The notes under the pieces: model-generated
Seen by the model: the letters and a program-made list of their open reading frames with translations, nothing else
Databases searched by the model: none
What the model was told of the DNA's origin: nothing
Position numbers and translations under genes: made by a program
Shown here: positions 7,861 to 15,917 of the stretch, piece after piece
Numbering within the stretch: position 1 is the first letter of the stretch
Layout of the letters: each line of letters opens with the position of its first letter
Source: RGIG1681 sp045650505
GTDB lineage: Bacteria; Bacillota; Clostridia; Christensenellales; UBA1242
Reading direction: 5' to 3'
DNA: 64,000 bases
NCBI GenBank assembly: GCA_045650505.1
Contig: JAZRRE010000031.1
Coordinates: 62,001 to 126,000 of the forward strand

Positions 7861-7948
7861 TTTTTAATTTAAAAAAGTTATAATTAAAAATCAGATAAAA
7901 TTAACATTTTACGTCAAAAAGACAGGTTGAAAAATCAGTCTTTTTTAT

Positions 7949-7977
7949 TTGGAAAAATTTATGCGGTAAATTATAAT
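7949..7977 (+). promoter_or_regulatory. Promoter of the ZIP transporter
   Basis: TTGGAA at 7949-7954, a 17-base spacer, and TATAAT at 7972-7977. It overlaps the end of a weak hairpin with T run (about 7916-7949) that may end the preceding operon. Confidence 0.65.
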
Positions 7978-8021
7978 AAAAGCGAACACAAAAATTTTTG
8001 CGGTTATTAGGGGAGATTTAT

Positions 8022-8891
8022 ATGAGTGATTTTTGGTTTGTAGTTATTATTAGTGCGATAGCAGGTGTTGTTGGAACTGGCTTTGGTGGCTTGCTTGGCA
8101 GTATATTTAAAAAAGATAATAGCAAAATTGTTAGTTTCCTGCTTAACTTTGCTGCTGGAATAATGCTTTCGATAGTTTGTTTTGAGTTGATACCCGAAGC
8201 AATGATGCCAGAGGGTGCAACAAGTGAAACCCCGTTATATATTGTTGTTATCGGCATTGTTTTAGGTTTTTTATCGGTTTATTTCTTGAATATGATTATA
8301 GACAAACACACCAACAAAGAAGTTAAACATATTGATAAGAAACACCCTCAAACAGCAGATAGTTTAGATGAGTTGATTCACTCTGACCATTATGAAGTTC
8401 ATTTGCAAAGGCATAAAGCCGGAGTTGCAAGAAAGTATGAACTCTTTATGGCTGGTGTGATTATGTCTTGCGCACTTGCGTTACATAATCTTCCAGAAGG
8501 TATGGTTATTGGTGCTTCTTATGCTGGGCACAGTGGCAGTTTTTTTGCTGGTGGTGGATTTATTATTGCTATTGTTTTGGGGTTGCATAATATTCCCGAA
8601 GGTATGGCAATTTCTGTTCCACTTATTGCAGGTGGAATGAACAAGTGCAAAGCAACATTTTTATCTGCACTTGCTGGTGTTCCAACCATTCTTGGTTCAA
8701 TTCTTGGTTACTCGCTTGGATTGATTAGTCCAATTTGGCTTGCGTTATCTTTAACATTTGCAGCAGGTGCAATGTTTTATGCTGTGTTTGGTGAGTTGAT
8801 TCCAGAGGCAATACTTATGTTTAGAAGCAAACTTCCAGCACTTGCAATTTTGGTTGGTTTTTTGCTTGGCATTGTTTTGGTGTTTATATAA
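8022..8891 (+). CDS. ZIP-family divalent metal transporter
   Basis: This inner-membrane transporter should import zinc or another divalent metal. Two ZIP signatures are present, HNLPEG at residues 155-160 and HNIPEG at 189-194; these lie in the helices that form the binuclear metal site. Eight membrane helices can be placed. The loop at about residues 94-130 is rich in His and Asp (HTNKEVKHIDKKH...HSDHYEVHLQRH), typical of the metal-sensing cytoplasmic loop. The start at 8022 follows GGGGAG; an upstream TTG is less likely. Length (289 aa) fits the family. Substrate cannot be told from sequence. Confidence 0.92.
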   Translation: MSDFWFVVIISAIAGVVGTGFGGLLGSIFKKDNSKIVSFLLNFAAGIMLSIVCFELIPEAMMPEGATSETPLYIVVIGIVLGFLSVYFLNMIIDKHTNKEVKHIDKKHPQTADSLDELIHSDHYEVHLQRHKAGVARKYELFMAGVIMSCALALHNLPEGMVIGASYAGHSGSFFAGGGFIIAIVLGLHNIPEGMAISVPLIAGGMNKCKATFLSALAGVPTILGSILGYSLGLISPIWLALSLTFAAGAMFYAVFGELIPEAILMFRSKLPALAILVGFLLGIVLVFI

Positions 8892-8926
8892 AATGCTGGG
8901 TTAATATTTATGAAAAGGGGATATTT

Positions 8927-9499
8927 ATGAAAATTGCTTTTGATTTTGATGGTGTTATTTTAGATTCTGAAAGACCAACAAAGTTTTATGCTGACTACTG
9001 GTCATATTTTAGTTTAAATAAAAATCGAATAAAAGAAGATGAAGTTACACAAGAAGATTGTTTTGATTGGACAGATGATGAATTAAATCAATTTTTTGCT
9101 GAATATTATGATAAGGTTACAGTGCAAAGTTCCATTATGGTTGGTGCAAAAGAAATTTTGACTAAACTTAAAGAAGAAGGTCATCTGTTATATATCATCA
9201 CACTTCGTGGATATTACCGAGAAGAAGAGATAATGTATGCAAAACAGAAACTTGATATTCTTGGTATTGAGTTTGATGAGATTTGTTGGAGTGTTAACAA
9301 AAAAGCGGAAAAATGCAAAGAGCTTGGAATTGATATTATGGTTGAAGATAACCCATATAACATTGAGCAGTTTATTGGAGAAGATATAAAAACATTATAT
9401 TTCAAAGAAGAGCCAATTCGTGAAGTTGAAGCCAAAAATATAGTCAAGGTTGACAGTTGGATGGATATTTACAGAGAAGTTAAAAACCTTAAAAAATAA
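8927..9499 (+). CDS. HAD-superfamily phosphatase, 5'-nucleotidase-like
   Basis: The Rossmann-type HAD fold is shown by motif I DFDGVILD (residues 6-13, nucleophile Asp6 and acid/base Asp8) and by VEDNPYN, which carries the motif-IV acidic residue. The small cap and the 190-residue length fit the 5'(3')-deoxyribonucleotidase group better than the beta-phosphoglucomutase group. It would dephosphorylate nucleotides in the cytosol. A GGGG-type ribosome site precedes the ATG. The next gene starts 25 bases later and is probably co-transcribed. Substrate is inference. Confidence 0.85.
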   Translation: MKIAFDFDGVILDSERPTKFYADYWSYFSLNKNRIKEDEVTQEDCFDWTDDELNQFFAEYYDKVTVQSSIMVGAKEILTKLKEEGHLLYIITLRGYYREEEIMYAKQKLDILGIEFDEICWSVNKKAEKCKELGIDIMVEDNPYNIEQFIGEDIKTLYFKEEPIREVEAKNIVKVDSWMDIYREVKNLKK

Positions 9500-9524
9500 T
9501 AAAAACAAGGTGGAAGAAAGTATT

Positions 9525-9845
9525 ATGGATAAACTTTTTAAAATTGAAACATATCTTCCAAAAGAGGCATTAGAAGATATCAAAAATGCATTATATGAGC
9601 TTGGTCTTGGCAAGGTTGGAAATTATGATTGTTGTCTTTCGTGGTATGAGATAAACTCATCTTGGAAACCGGTTGAAGGTGCCGAACCTTATCTTGGAAA
9701 GGTGGGTGAAATTGAGTTTGCTCCAGAGTTCAAACTTGAATTTCAATGCCAAGAAAAAGATTTAAAAAATGCTGTTGAAGCAATCAAGAAAAATCACCCT
9801 TATGAAGAAGTTTGCATTAATGTGATTCCTTTAATCAAGGTTTAA
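9525..9845 (+). CDS. Stand-alone NIF3/YqfO-type PII-like domain protein, 106 aa
   Basis: The signature WKPVEGAEPYLGKVGEIE and the closing NHPYEEVCINVIPL match the inserted ferredoxin-like (PII-like) domain of the NIF3/YqfO family. The two metal-binding NIF3 halves are absent, so this is the isolated domain, as in the small YqfO-like homologues of some bacteria. Such trimeric domains are thought to bind metals or small ligands. The start follows AAGGTGG. It lies directly behind the nucleotidase gene. Confidence 0.8.
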   Translation: MDKLFKIETYLPKEALEDIKNALYELGLGKVGNYDCCLSWYEINSSWKPVEGAEPYLGKVGEIEFAPEFKLEFQCQEKDLKNAVEAIKKNHPYEEVCINVIPLIKV

Positions 9846-9933
9846 AAGGTGAAATGAATAATTTAAAAATTTAAGCACAAAATGTAAAAATATTAATTCA
9901 TTCAAGGTAATTTTACATTTTAAAATAAAAAAT

Positions 9934-9966
9934 AAAAAAACACAAGCCGAGGTTGCTTGTGTTTTT
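9934..9966. terminator. Bidirectional terminator between convergent genes
   Basis: AAACACAAGC pairs with GCTTGTGTTT, with A and T runs on the two sides. It ends the rightward operon and probably also serves the leftward gene at 10031. Confidence 0.85.
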
Positions 9967-10030
9967 ATATTAAATGTGATTTATGTCACACATAGAAATT
10001 TAGTTTATTGATTGTTTACTATATATTTTA

Positions 10031-10627
10031 TTATCTAGATTTTCTATCTAAAATTGTTAGTGTTGTGATTGCGATTGCTGAAACGATTCCAACAATAAGC
10101 ATAATCCATTGATAAACACCAACAGAAACAGAAACGGTTATTGAAAGTGCTGTGATGATAGAAGCATATTTCAAACCTAAAACGGCAGAGATTCCTTCTT
10201 CAAGTGCATTTGCGTAAACACTTGATGAAATCATAAGTCCAATAACGGAAACTAAAAGCAATCCTGCTAAAACGAATCCAAAAATATCAAAAATTGAATT
10301 GTTAGATTTAATGACATTAACATTTTTCAAAAGCATTACGATTGAATAAATAACGAGTGCAATTGAAACAACTGTCATAATGATTGAAAATGCTTTAAGC
10401 CAACCAAATTCTGTGCTAGCGTTATAAGTTTCAGCCTGTGTTTTAAGTGCTGAATCGGTTAACATTTTGTGTGCTTTTGTTATGCTTTCACTAACTTCGT
10501 TAATGCCAAGACTTGTTGATGTGATTGAAATGCTGTTTGACATTCCTGTGCAGAGTGAAAGAATTAAACCGAGTGCACCAGCAACAAAACTAAAAATACA
10601 TGACGCCCATTTTTTTAAAAATTCCAT
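10031..10627 (-). CDS. Hypothetical four-helix membrane protein under MarR-type control
   Basis: Start set at 10627 by AGGAGG at 6-base spacing. The 198-residue protein has an N-terminal membrane helix (about 8-30), a soluble extracellular loop, and three more helices. I recognise no family. Its promoter carries two copies of the palindrome also found before the divergent marR gene, one over the -35 box and one just after the -10 box. It is therefore almost certainly repressed by that MarR protein. A membrane sensor or permeability protein linked to the DegV/MarR pair is a reasonable guess only. Confidence 0.8.
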   Translation of the reverse strand: MEFLKKWASCIFSFVAGALGLILSLCTGMSNSISITSTSLGINEVSESITKAHKMLTDSALKTQAETYNASTEFGWLKAFSIIMTVVSIALVIYSIVMLLKNVNVIKSNNSIFDIFGFVLAGLLLVSVIGLMISSSVYANALEEGISAVLGLKYASIITALSITVSVSVGVYQWIMLIVGIVSAIAITTLTILDRKSR

Positions 10628-10693
10628 AAAACCTCCTTTGAATATTTTTGCTGACAAATTGTAGCAGTCAAAAGCGCAGTTTGAAAATAACAA

Positions 10694-10715
10694 ACTTGTT
10701 GATTTGTCAACAAGT
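10694..10715. promoter_or_regulatory. MarR operator 1
   Basis: Half-sites ACTTGTTGA and TCAACAAGT around TTTG: a perfect 9-base inverted repeat. It lies immediately downstream of the leftward -10 box. Confidence 0.85.
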
Positions 10716-10717
10716 CC

Positions 10718-10746
10718 AATATATACTCAACTTGTTGATTTGTCAA
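10718..10746 (-). promoter_or_regulatory. Promoter of the leftward membrane-protein gene
   Basis: On the minus strand: TTGACA (10746-10741), a 17-base spacer, and TATATT (10723-10718). Operator 2 covers the -35 box. Confidence 0.8.
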
Positions 10747-10751
10747 CAAGT
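10730..10751. promoter_or_regulatory. MarR operator 2
   Basis: Same perfect ACTTGTTGA/TCAACAAGT palindrome, with one further flanking A/T pair; it overlaps the leftward -35 box. Confidence 0.85.
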
Positions 10752-10887
10752 TATTTTTAAAATTTAAATAAAATTGTTTTTTGGTTAAATTGACCAAAAT
10801 GAAAAACAGTATTTCAAAAATTTATAATTTTATATTATTAACAATTTTAAATTAAAAAAAATATACGAAATAAAACTACACACAAAA

Positions 10888-10909
10888 ACCTGTTGACAAA
10901 TCAACAAGA
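10888..10909. promoter_or_regulatory. MarR operator 3
   Basis: Two mismatches from the perfect palindrome. It contains the rightward -35 box TTGACA (10893-10898). Confidence 0.8.
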
Positions 10910-10922
10910 AGTGTGTTATCTT
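10893..10922 (+). promoter_or_regulatory. Promoter of marR-degV
   Basis: TTGACA at 10893-10898, an 18-base spacer, and TATCTT at 10917-10922 with extended TG at 10914-10915. Confidence 0.8.
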
Positions 10923-10924
10923 AC

Positions 10925-10946
10925 CTTTGTTGACAAATCAACAAGT
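10925..10946. promoter_or_regulatory. MarR operator 4
   Basis: Right half TCAACAAGT is perfect and the left half has two changes. It sits just downstream of the rightward -10 box. Confidence 0.8.
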
Positions 10947-10979
10947 TAAATTTAAATAAAAAGGAAAGATTTTTAAGTT

Positions 10980-11429
10980 ATGGATAGATATGAAACTTTC
11001 ACAATTTTAATTTCAAAAATTGTTAGAAACGTTAGAAAAATTAAAGCACTTGAAATGGAAGAATTTGATTTGAAAAGCCCTCATGTGTCTTGTTTATATT
11101 ATCTTTACAAAAGCAAAGATGGTTTAACCGCAAAAGAAATTTGTGATATTTGTGAAGAAGATAAGGCTGCTGTTTCAAGGTCATTAGATTATCTTGAAAA
11201 ACAAGGATATATTATTTGCGAATCTAAAACCGAAAAAAGATACAACAGTCTTGTAACTATGACCGAAAAAGGCAAAGAAGTTGGCAAAATTGTTGAAAAA
11301 AAAGTTGATGTTGCTGTGCAAAAAGCAAGCGAAGGAATAAGTGAAGAAAATAGAGTGATTTTCTATGATTATTTAACAGCAATAAGTGAAAATTTACAAA
11401 AGATAGTAGATAACAAGGAGAATAAATAA
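10980..11429 (+). CDS. MarR-family transcriptional repressor
   Basis: At 149 residues it has the MarR size and layout: N-terminal dimer helix, then a winged helix with LTAKEICDICEEDKAAVSRSLDYLEKQGYI (about residues 50-79) and the wing CESKTEKRYNSLVTMTEKGKEV. Four copies of a TTGTTGA-type palindrome lie upstream, two per divergent promoter, so it should repress itself together with degV and the membrane gene on the other side. The stop overlaps the degV start as TAATG, giving translational coupling. A fatty-acid ligand is possible because of DegV, but unproven. Confidence 0.93.
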   Translation: MDRYETFTILISKIVRNVRKIKALEMEEFDLKSPHVSCLYYLYKSKDGLTAKEICDICEEDKAAVSRSLDYLEKQGYIICESKTEKRYNSLVTMTEKGKEVGKIVEKKVDVAVQKASEGISEENRVIFYDYLTAISENLQKIVDNKENK

Positions 11430-12274
11430 TGGCAATAAAAATTATTGTTGATTCGGCTTCAGACATCACACAAGAAGAAGCAAAAGAAATGGGAATCACA
11501 GTTGTTCCAATCGAAATTACATTTGGAGAGCAAGTTTACTTTGATGGCGTTGATTTGCTTACTGAAGAGTTTTATAACAAACTCACATCAAGCAAAACCC
11601 TTCCAACAACAAGTCAAATCAACCCTTACAGATGGGAAGAAGTTTTTAAAGAAGAAACAAAAAATGGTGACGAGGTTGTTGCTGTGATTTTATCTTCGAA
11701 ACTTTCAGGAACATATAATAGTGCGTGCGAAGCAGCGAAAAATGTGAAAGGTGTTTATGTTGTTGATTCACTTTCTGCAACCATTGGCGAAAGAATGCTT
11801 GTTGAATATGCTTTAGAACTTTCAAAAAGTGGCAAAACTGCCGAGGAAATCAAAACCGAACTTGACGAAGTTAAAAATAAACTTTGCATAAAGGCAATTG
11901 TTGACACCCTTGAATATTTGAAAAAAGGTGGAAGAGTTTCTGCAGCAACAGCGTTTATTGGTGGAATGCTTAATGTTAAGCCTCTTATTGCTGTTATTGG
12001 TGGAGAAGTGAAAAGCATTGCAAAAGCAATGGGAACAAAAAAGGCATTCAAAACTTTAACTGAAGTGATTAAAGCAGAAGGAGAAGTTGATTTTGAAAAG
12101 CCTTGTGGAATGATTTGGTCGGGCAATGATAAGTCAGCAATGGATAAATATAAAGAAGAACAAGCAGTTATCTTTGAAGGTGCAAACAAAGAGATTCCTG
12201 AACATATCATTGGTTCAACCATTGGTGTGCATGTTGGTCCTGGTGCTGTTGGTTTTGCTTTCTTTAAAAAATAA
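11429..12274 (+). CDS. DegV-family fatty-acid-binding protein
   Basis: DegV/FakB proteins hold a single fatty acid so that the kinase FakA can phosphorylate it. The signature is clear: IVDSASDIT at the N-terminus, SSKLSGTYNSA near residue 90, the VDTLEYLKKGGRVS block near 151, and HVGPGAVGF near the C-terminus. Length 281 is normal. It overlaps marR by one base and shares its regulation. Linking a fatty-acid carrier with a MarR repressor suggests lipid-responsive control, which is inference. Confidence 0.93.
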   Translation: MAIKIIVDSASDITQEEAKEMGITVVPIEITFGEQVYFDGVDLLTEEFYNKLTSSKTLPTTSQINPYRWEEVFKEETKNGDEVVAVILSSKLSGTYNSACEAAKNVKGVYVVDSLSATIGERMLVEYALELSKSGKTAEEIKTELDEVKNKLCIKAIVDTLEYLKKGGRVSAATAFIGGMLNVKPLIAVIGGEVKSIAKAMGTKKAFKTLTEVIKAEGEVDFEKPCGMIWSGNDKSAMDKYKEEQAVIFEGANKEIPEHIIGSTIGVHVGPGAVGFAFFKK

Positions 12275-12338
12275 TAGAAATTTATCAGCAAATTGACCAA
12301 AAAATAAGCAACTGACGCAAATTAAATGCAAAAGCATT

Positions 12339-12366
12339 TTGAGAGTAATTGTTTTTGTGTTAATAT
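12339..12366 (+). promoter_or_regulatory. Promoter of ktrB giving a leaderless transcript
   Basis: TTGAGA at 12339-12344, a 16-base spacer, and TAATAT at 12361-12366 with extended TG at 12358-12359. The expected start site coincides with the ATG at 12373. Confidence 0.65.
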
Positions 12367-12372
12367 GTATTT

Positions 12373-13746
12373 ATGAATTCAAACTCAAAAATTAAACAAT
12401 TTTTTAAAATGACACCAGCAAAATATATTTTGCTGGGTTTTGCTGCCCTAATTTTAATTGGGGCATTTTTGCTTTGCCTTCCAATTTCAAACACAGATGG
12501 CAAGTGGCTTTCTTTCACTGATGCACTTTTTTCATCAACAACATCAGTTTGTGTTACCGGTTTAATGACGGTTGACATTGCTGTTCAATTTTCACTTTTT
12601 GGTGAAATTATTGTTTTGTTTTTGATTCAATTTGGCGGGCTTGGTTTTGTCACAATGACAGCACTTCTTTTTATGTTCATTGGCAAGAAAATCGACTATC
12701 AAACAAAAATCACACTTCAAGAATCTCTCAATAAAGAAGATTCTGGTGATATTGTTAAAACGGTTAAGCAAATTGTTTTAATAACTGCTGTTTGTGAGTT
12801 TGCAGGCTTTTTAATGCTTGCACCTAGTATGATAAAGTTTTCAGGTGGTTTTTGGTCTGGTTGTTTCAAAGCGTTGTTCTTAGCAATTTCAGCATTCTGC
12901 AACGCAGGAATTGACCCTTTAGGTTCTGCAACTCCTGACTTTTCAAATCTTTCATATTTTGCAAGTAATGCCTTTGTGCTTATTCCTGTTATGCTCTTAA
13001 TTGTGATAAGCGGAATAGGGTTCATTGTTATTTTAGACATTTTCAGCAGAAAAAATAAAGGTAAGAAAATGCAAGTGCACACAAGAATTGTGCTTATTAT
13101 GACAACTGTGCTTATTCTTCTTGGTGGGGCAGTGTTTATGATTGCAGAGTGGAATAATCCTGCAACAATTGGTTTGATGTCAACACCTGACAAAATTATG
13201 AATAGTTTCTTTCAAAGTGTAACCACAAGAACTGCTGGTTTTGCAACATTTAGTCAGGGCGATATGACACAAATTTCATTTATGTTCAGTTCAATTTTAA
13301 TGTTTATTGGTGGTTCGCCAATGTCGATTGCTGGTGGTGTTAAAACAACAACATTTTTCATTTTGTTGCTTTTGATGGTTAAAAACCAAGACCAAAATGG
13401 AAACATTCTTTATCGTGGCAAAAAAATATCACACAAAGTTTTAACAAAGGCAATTAGAATTGTGCTTATTGCTCTGTTGTTGCTTTTTGTTGGAACAACT
13501 TTGATTTACATTTTTGAAGGCGGAGTATATTCACTTAACAGCATTATTTATGAAGTTATTTCTTCAATCTGCACAGTGGGCTTAAGTTTTGGAATCACTC
13601 CAATGCTTTCAGTGATGTCAAAAATCACACTTGTTATTTTGATGTTTGTTGGAAGAATTGGTATGCTTACCATTCCGTTAGCCTTTAAAACAAAAGAAAC
13701 AAATTCAGCAATCGAATATGTTAATGCGAAAATTATAGTGGGGTAA
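12373..13746 (+). CDS. ktrB: Potassium uptake channel subunit, TrkH/KtrB type
   Basis: This membrane channel takes up potassium, with KtrA as cytosolic gate. All four selectivity-filter segments are visible: TSVCVTGL, AFCNAGIDPLG, TTRTAGFATF and SSICTVGLSFG. The length of 457 residues and about eight membrane helices plus four pore loops fit KtrB. There is no ribosome site before the ATG; the predicted transcription start lies on it, so translation is probably leaderless. ktrA starts four bases after the stop. Confidence 0.95.
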   Translation: MNSNSKIKQFFKMTPAKYILLGFAALILIGAFLLCLPISNTDGKWLSFTDALFSSTTSVCVTGLMTVDIAVQFSLFGEIIVLFLIQFGGLGFVTMTALLFMFIGKKIDYQTKITLQESLNKEDSGDIVKTVKQIVLITAVCEFAGFLMLAPSMIKFSGGFWSGCFKALFLAISAFCNAGIDPLGSATPDFSNLSYFASNAFVLIPVMLLIVISGIGFIVILDIFSRKNKGKKMQVHTRIVLIMTTVLILLGGAVFMIAEWNNPATIGLMSTPDKIMNSFFQSVTTRTAGFATFSQGDMTQISFMFSSILMFIGGSPMSIAGGVKTTTFFILLLLMVKNQDQNGNILYRGKKISHKVLTKAIRIVLIALLLLFVGTTLIYIFEGGVYSLNSIIYEVISSICTVGLSFGITPMLSVMSKITLVILMFVGRIGMLTIPLAFKTKETNSAIEYVNAKIIVG

Positions 13747-13749
13747 AAT

Positions 13750-14472
13750 ATGGAAAATATTAACACAAAAGACTATAACGATTATGTGGTTATTGGTCTT
13801 GGAAGATTTGGAAAAAGTTTAGCAACAAACCTTGCTGAGCAAGGCAAAAAAGTGCTTGCAGTTGACAATGTTTTAAGCAATGTTGAAGAAGTTGAGGGTT
13901 CGGTTACTCACGCAGCAATCGCTGATGTTACACAAAAAGATGTGCTTCGTTCACTTGGTGTTCAAAATTTTGACTGTGCTGTTATTTGTATTGGTGGTGG
14001 AATCACTGCTAGTATGCTTGCAACACTTGCATGCAAAGAACTTGGTGTTAAATATATCATTGCAAAAGCACAAAATGAACAACATAAAGCTCTTCTTGAA
14101 AAAGTTGGTGCCGACCTTGTTATTTTTCCTGAAGTGTTTATGAGCAAAAAGTTAAGCCTTGCGCTCACTGACCCTTATTCAAATGAAATTTTGAAACTCA
14201 CTGATAAATATAAAATTGTTGAAATTAAGTGTCCTGCAAAATGGATTGAAAAATCAATTGTTGAACTTAATGTTAGAAATAAATTCAATATAACAATCAT
14301 CTTTATCAAGAGAAATGATGAAATTATTGAGCCTTCTCCAGAACTTGTTTTTGAAAAAGGCGATGGTTTGATTATTGCAGGTGCAGACAAAAATATTGAA
14401 GCAATTGAAAATAAACTTATTGACACTGTTGACTTTAAAGATGTGTTTACTGATGCTTTTAGCGAAGAATAA
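13750..14472 (+). CDS. ktrA: Potassium uptake regulatory subunit, RCK type
   Basis: KtrA forms the cytosolic octameric ring that gates KtrB in response to nucleotides and cyclic di-AMP. An N-terminal RCK Rossmann domain shows VIGLGRFGKSLA with GxGxxG, an acidic VD at the end of the second strand, and IADVTQ. A C-terminal RCK_C domain covers about residues 140-225. It follows ktrB by three bases, so the two are made together. Length 240 is slightly above the usual 220. Confidence 0.95.
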   Translation: MENINTKDYNDYVVIGLGRFGKSLATNLAEQGKKVLAVDNVLSNVEEVEGSVTHAAIADVTQKDVLRSLGVQNFDCAVICIGGGITASMLATLACKELGVKYIIAKAQNEQHKALLEKVGADLVIFPEVFMSKKLSLALTDPYSNEILKLTDKYKIVEIKCPAKWIEKSIVELNVRNKFNITIIFIKRNDEIIEPSPELVFEKGDGLIIAGADKNIEAIENKLIDTVDFKDVFTDAFSEE

Positions 14473-14492
14473 AATTTAATGGGAGAACAATT

Positions 14493-15644
14493 ATGAAAAT
14501 TTCAAAAGATATTAAATATATTGGTGTTAACGACCACGAAACCGATTTGTTTGAAGGTCAATATATTGTGCCTAACGGAATGGCATATAACTCTTATGTG
14601 ATTTTAGATGAAAAAGTTGCAGTAATGGATACTGTTGATGAAAGGTTTGCTGGCGAGTGGCTTAAAAATCTTGCAAAAGAACTTGATGGCAGAAAACCAG
14701 ATTATTTGGTTGTTCAACATATGGAACCTGACCACTCTGGAAGTATTGCAGAGTTTATGAAGGTTTATCCAGACACAAAAGTTGTTGCTTCAACAATGGC
14801 ATTTGTGATGATGAAAAACTTTTTTGGAACAAATTTTGAGGGCAACCAACTTATTGCAAAAGAAGGTGCGTCACTTGACCTTGGAAACCATAATCTTCAT
14901 TTTGTTGAAGCCCCAATGGTGCATTGGCCAGAAGTTATAATGACTTATGAAGAAACAGAAAAAGTTTTGTTTTCTGCTGATGCTTTTGGAAAGTTTGGTG
15001 CACTTGACACAGATGAAGAATGGGCTTGCGAAGCAAGAAGATATTATATTGGAATTGTTGGCAAATATGGACCTCAAGTTCAAGCGGTTTTGAAAAAAGC
15101 GGCAGCACTTGACATTAGAACAATCTGCCCACTTCACGGACCAATTTTAACACAAGATTTAGGCTATTATTTAAGTCTTTATAACACTTGGTCAAGTTAC
15201 GCAGTTGAAAGTGAAGGCATTGTTATTGCTTACACTTCGGTTTATGGCAACACCAAAAAAGCAGTTTTAAAACTTGCTGAAGAACTTGAAAAAAGAGGTC
15301 AAAAAGTTGCTGTTAATGACCTTGCTAGATGTGATATGGCAGAAGCTGTTGAAGATGCTTTTAGATATGGCAAAATTGTGTTTGCAACCACAACTTATAA
15401 CACCGACATTTTCCCATTTATGAAAGAGTTTATCAATCATTTAACTGAGAGAAATTTCCAAAATAAAACTGTTGCTTTCATTGAAAATGGAAGTTGGGCA
15501 CCAACAGCAACAAGAGTTATGAAGACTATGCTTGAAAAGTGTGCAAATTTAAAATACACCGAAGCCGGTGTGAAAATTATGTCAGCATTAAGCAGTGAAA
15601 ATGAAAAACAAATCGAAGCACTTGCTGATGAACTTTGCAAATAA
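14493..15644 (+). CDS. Flavodiiron protein (FprA-type oxygen reductase)
   Basis: It reduces oxygen (or nitric oxide) to water at a diiron centre and protects anaerobes. The metallo-beta-lactamase half carries the iron ligands H76, E78, D80 (HMEPDHSG), H144, D163 and H215 (PLHGP). The flavodoxin half starts near residue 245 with AYTSVYGNTKKA, the FMN phosphate loop. The 383 residues are close to the usual 390-400, with no extra rubredoxin domain. It starts 20 bases after ktrA with its own GGGAG site. It supports an anaerobic host. Confidence 0.95.
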   Translation: MKISKDIKYIGVNDHETDLFEGQYIVPNGMAYNSYVILDEKVAVMDTVDERFAGEWLKNLAKELDGRKPDYLVVQHMEPDHSGSIAEFMKVYPDTKVVASTMAFVMMKNFFGTNFEGNQLIAKEGASLDLGNHNLHFVEAPMVHWPEVIMTYEETEKVLFSADAFGKFGALDTDEEWACEARRYYIGIVGKYGPQVQAVLKKAAALDIRTICPLHGPILTQDLGYYLSLYNTWSSYAVESEGIVIAYTSVYGNTKKAVLKLAEELEKRGQKVAVNDLARCDMAEAVEDAFRYGKIVFATTTYNTDIFPFMKEFINHLTERNFQNKTVAFIENGSWAPTATRVMKTMLEKCANLKYTEAGVKIMSALSSENEKQIEALADELCK

Positions 15645-15662
15645 AATTTTTTAAAATTTATA

Positions 15663-15691
15663 TTGACAAATAATTTTAAAAGAATTATTAT
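15663..15691 (+). promoter_or_regulatory. Strong promoter of the trp leader
   Basis: Perfect TTGACA at 15663-15668, a 17-base spacer, and TATTAT at 15686-15691. Transcription should start near 15698, just before the leader ribosome site. Confidence 0.85.
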
Positions 15692-15717
15692 GGCTTTATA
15701 CAAAGGAGAGAAAAACT

Positions 15718-15753
15718 ATGTTTAATTCATTTATTTGGTGGCGTAAAAAATAG
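15718..15753 (+). CDS. trp leader peptide MFNSFIWWRKK
   Basis: An 11-codon frame with a strong AAAGGAGAG site (15702-15709) contains two adjacent Trp codons at 15736-15741 and ends in TAG at 15751. In a peptide this short, tandem Trp directly upstream of trpB is the mark of an attenuator. The expected role is to report charged tRNA-Trp through ribosome position, not to make a working product. The position of the stop relative to the hairpins fits the model described for the neighbouring attenuator. Confidence 0.85.
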   Translation: MFNSFIWWRKK

Positions 15754-15754
15754 A

Positions 15755-15889
15755 GCGTTCGCAAAATGATATGTTTTGTGAATGCCTTTTTAGTGCGTCA
15801 CAAAACATATAAAATGGATTATTCGTTTCATATATAATTCAATAAATAACCCGTTGGTATGTTTTGTTTTTATCATACAACGGGTTTTT
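15755..15889 (+). promoter_or_regulatory. Transcription attenuator controlling trpB
   Basis: Five segments can pair in alternating ways: A 15755-15766 with B 15774-15785; B 15769-15781 with C 15798-15810 (13 pairs); C with D 15857-15867 (11 pairs including one G-U); D 15848-15861 with E 15874-15886, the terminator. A ribosome stalled at the Trp codons leaves A free, so A:B and C:D form and transcription goes on. A ribosome reaching the stop covers A, so B:C and the terminator form. The pairings are seen in the sequence; the switching order is inferred. Confidence 0.8.
15848..15889 (+). terminator. Attenuator terminator before trpB
   Basis: AACCCGTT plus GTATG pairs with CATAC plus AACGGGTT, one bulged G, followed by five T. 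It ends 28 bases before the trpB start codon. Confidence 0.88.
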
Positions 15890-15917
15890 ATATTGCTTAA
15901 AAAAGGAGAATTATATT

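Noticed and set aside
9879..9921. AAAATGTAAAA/TTTTACATTTT inverted repeat after the 9845 gene
   Set aside because: AT-only stem with a long loop; the strong GC-containing terminator just downstream is enough.
12275..12372. Cyclic di-AMP riboswitch upstream of ktrB
   Set aside because: The promoter directly abuts the start codon, leaving no room for a leader RNA.
15692..15917. T-box or TRAP-type control of trpB
   Set aside because: No T-box consensus and no run of NAG triplets; the Trp-rich leader peptide and hairpin chain explain the region better.
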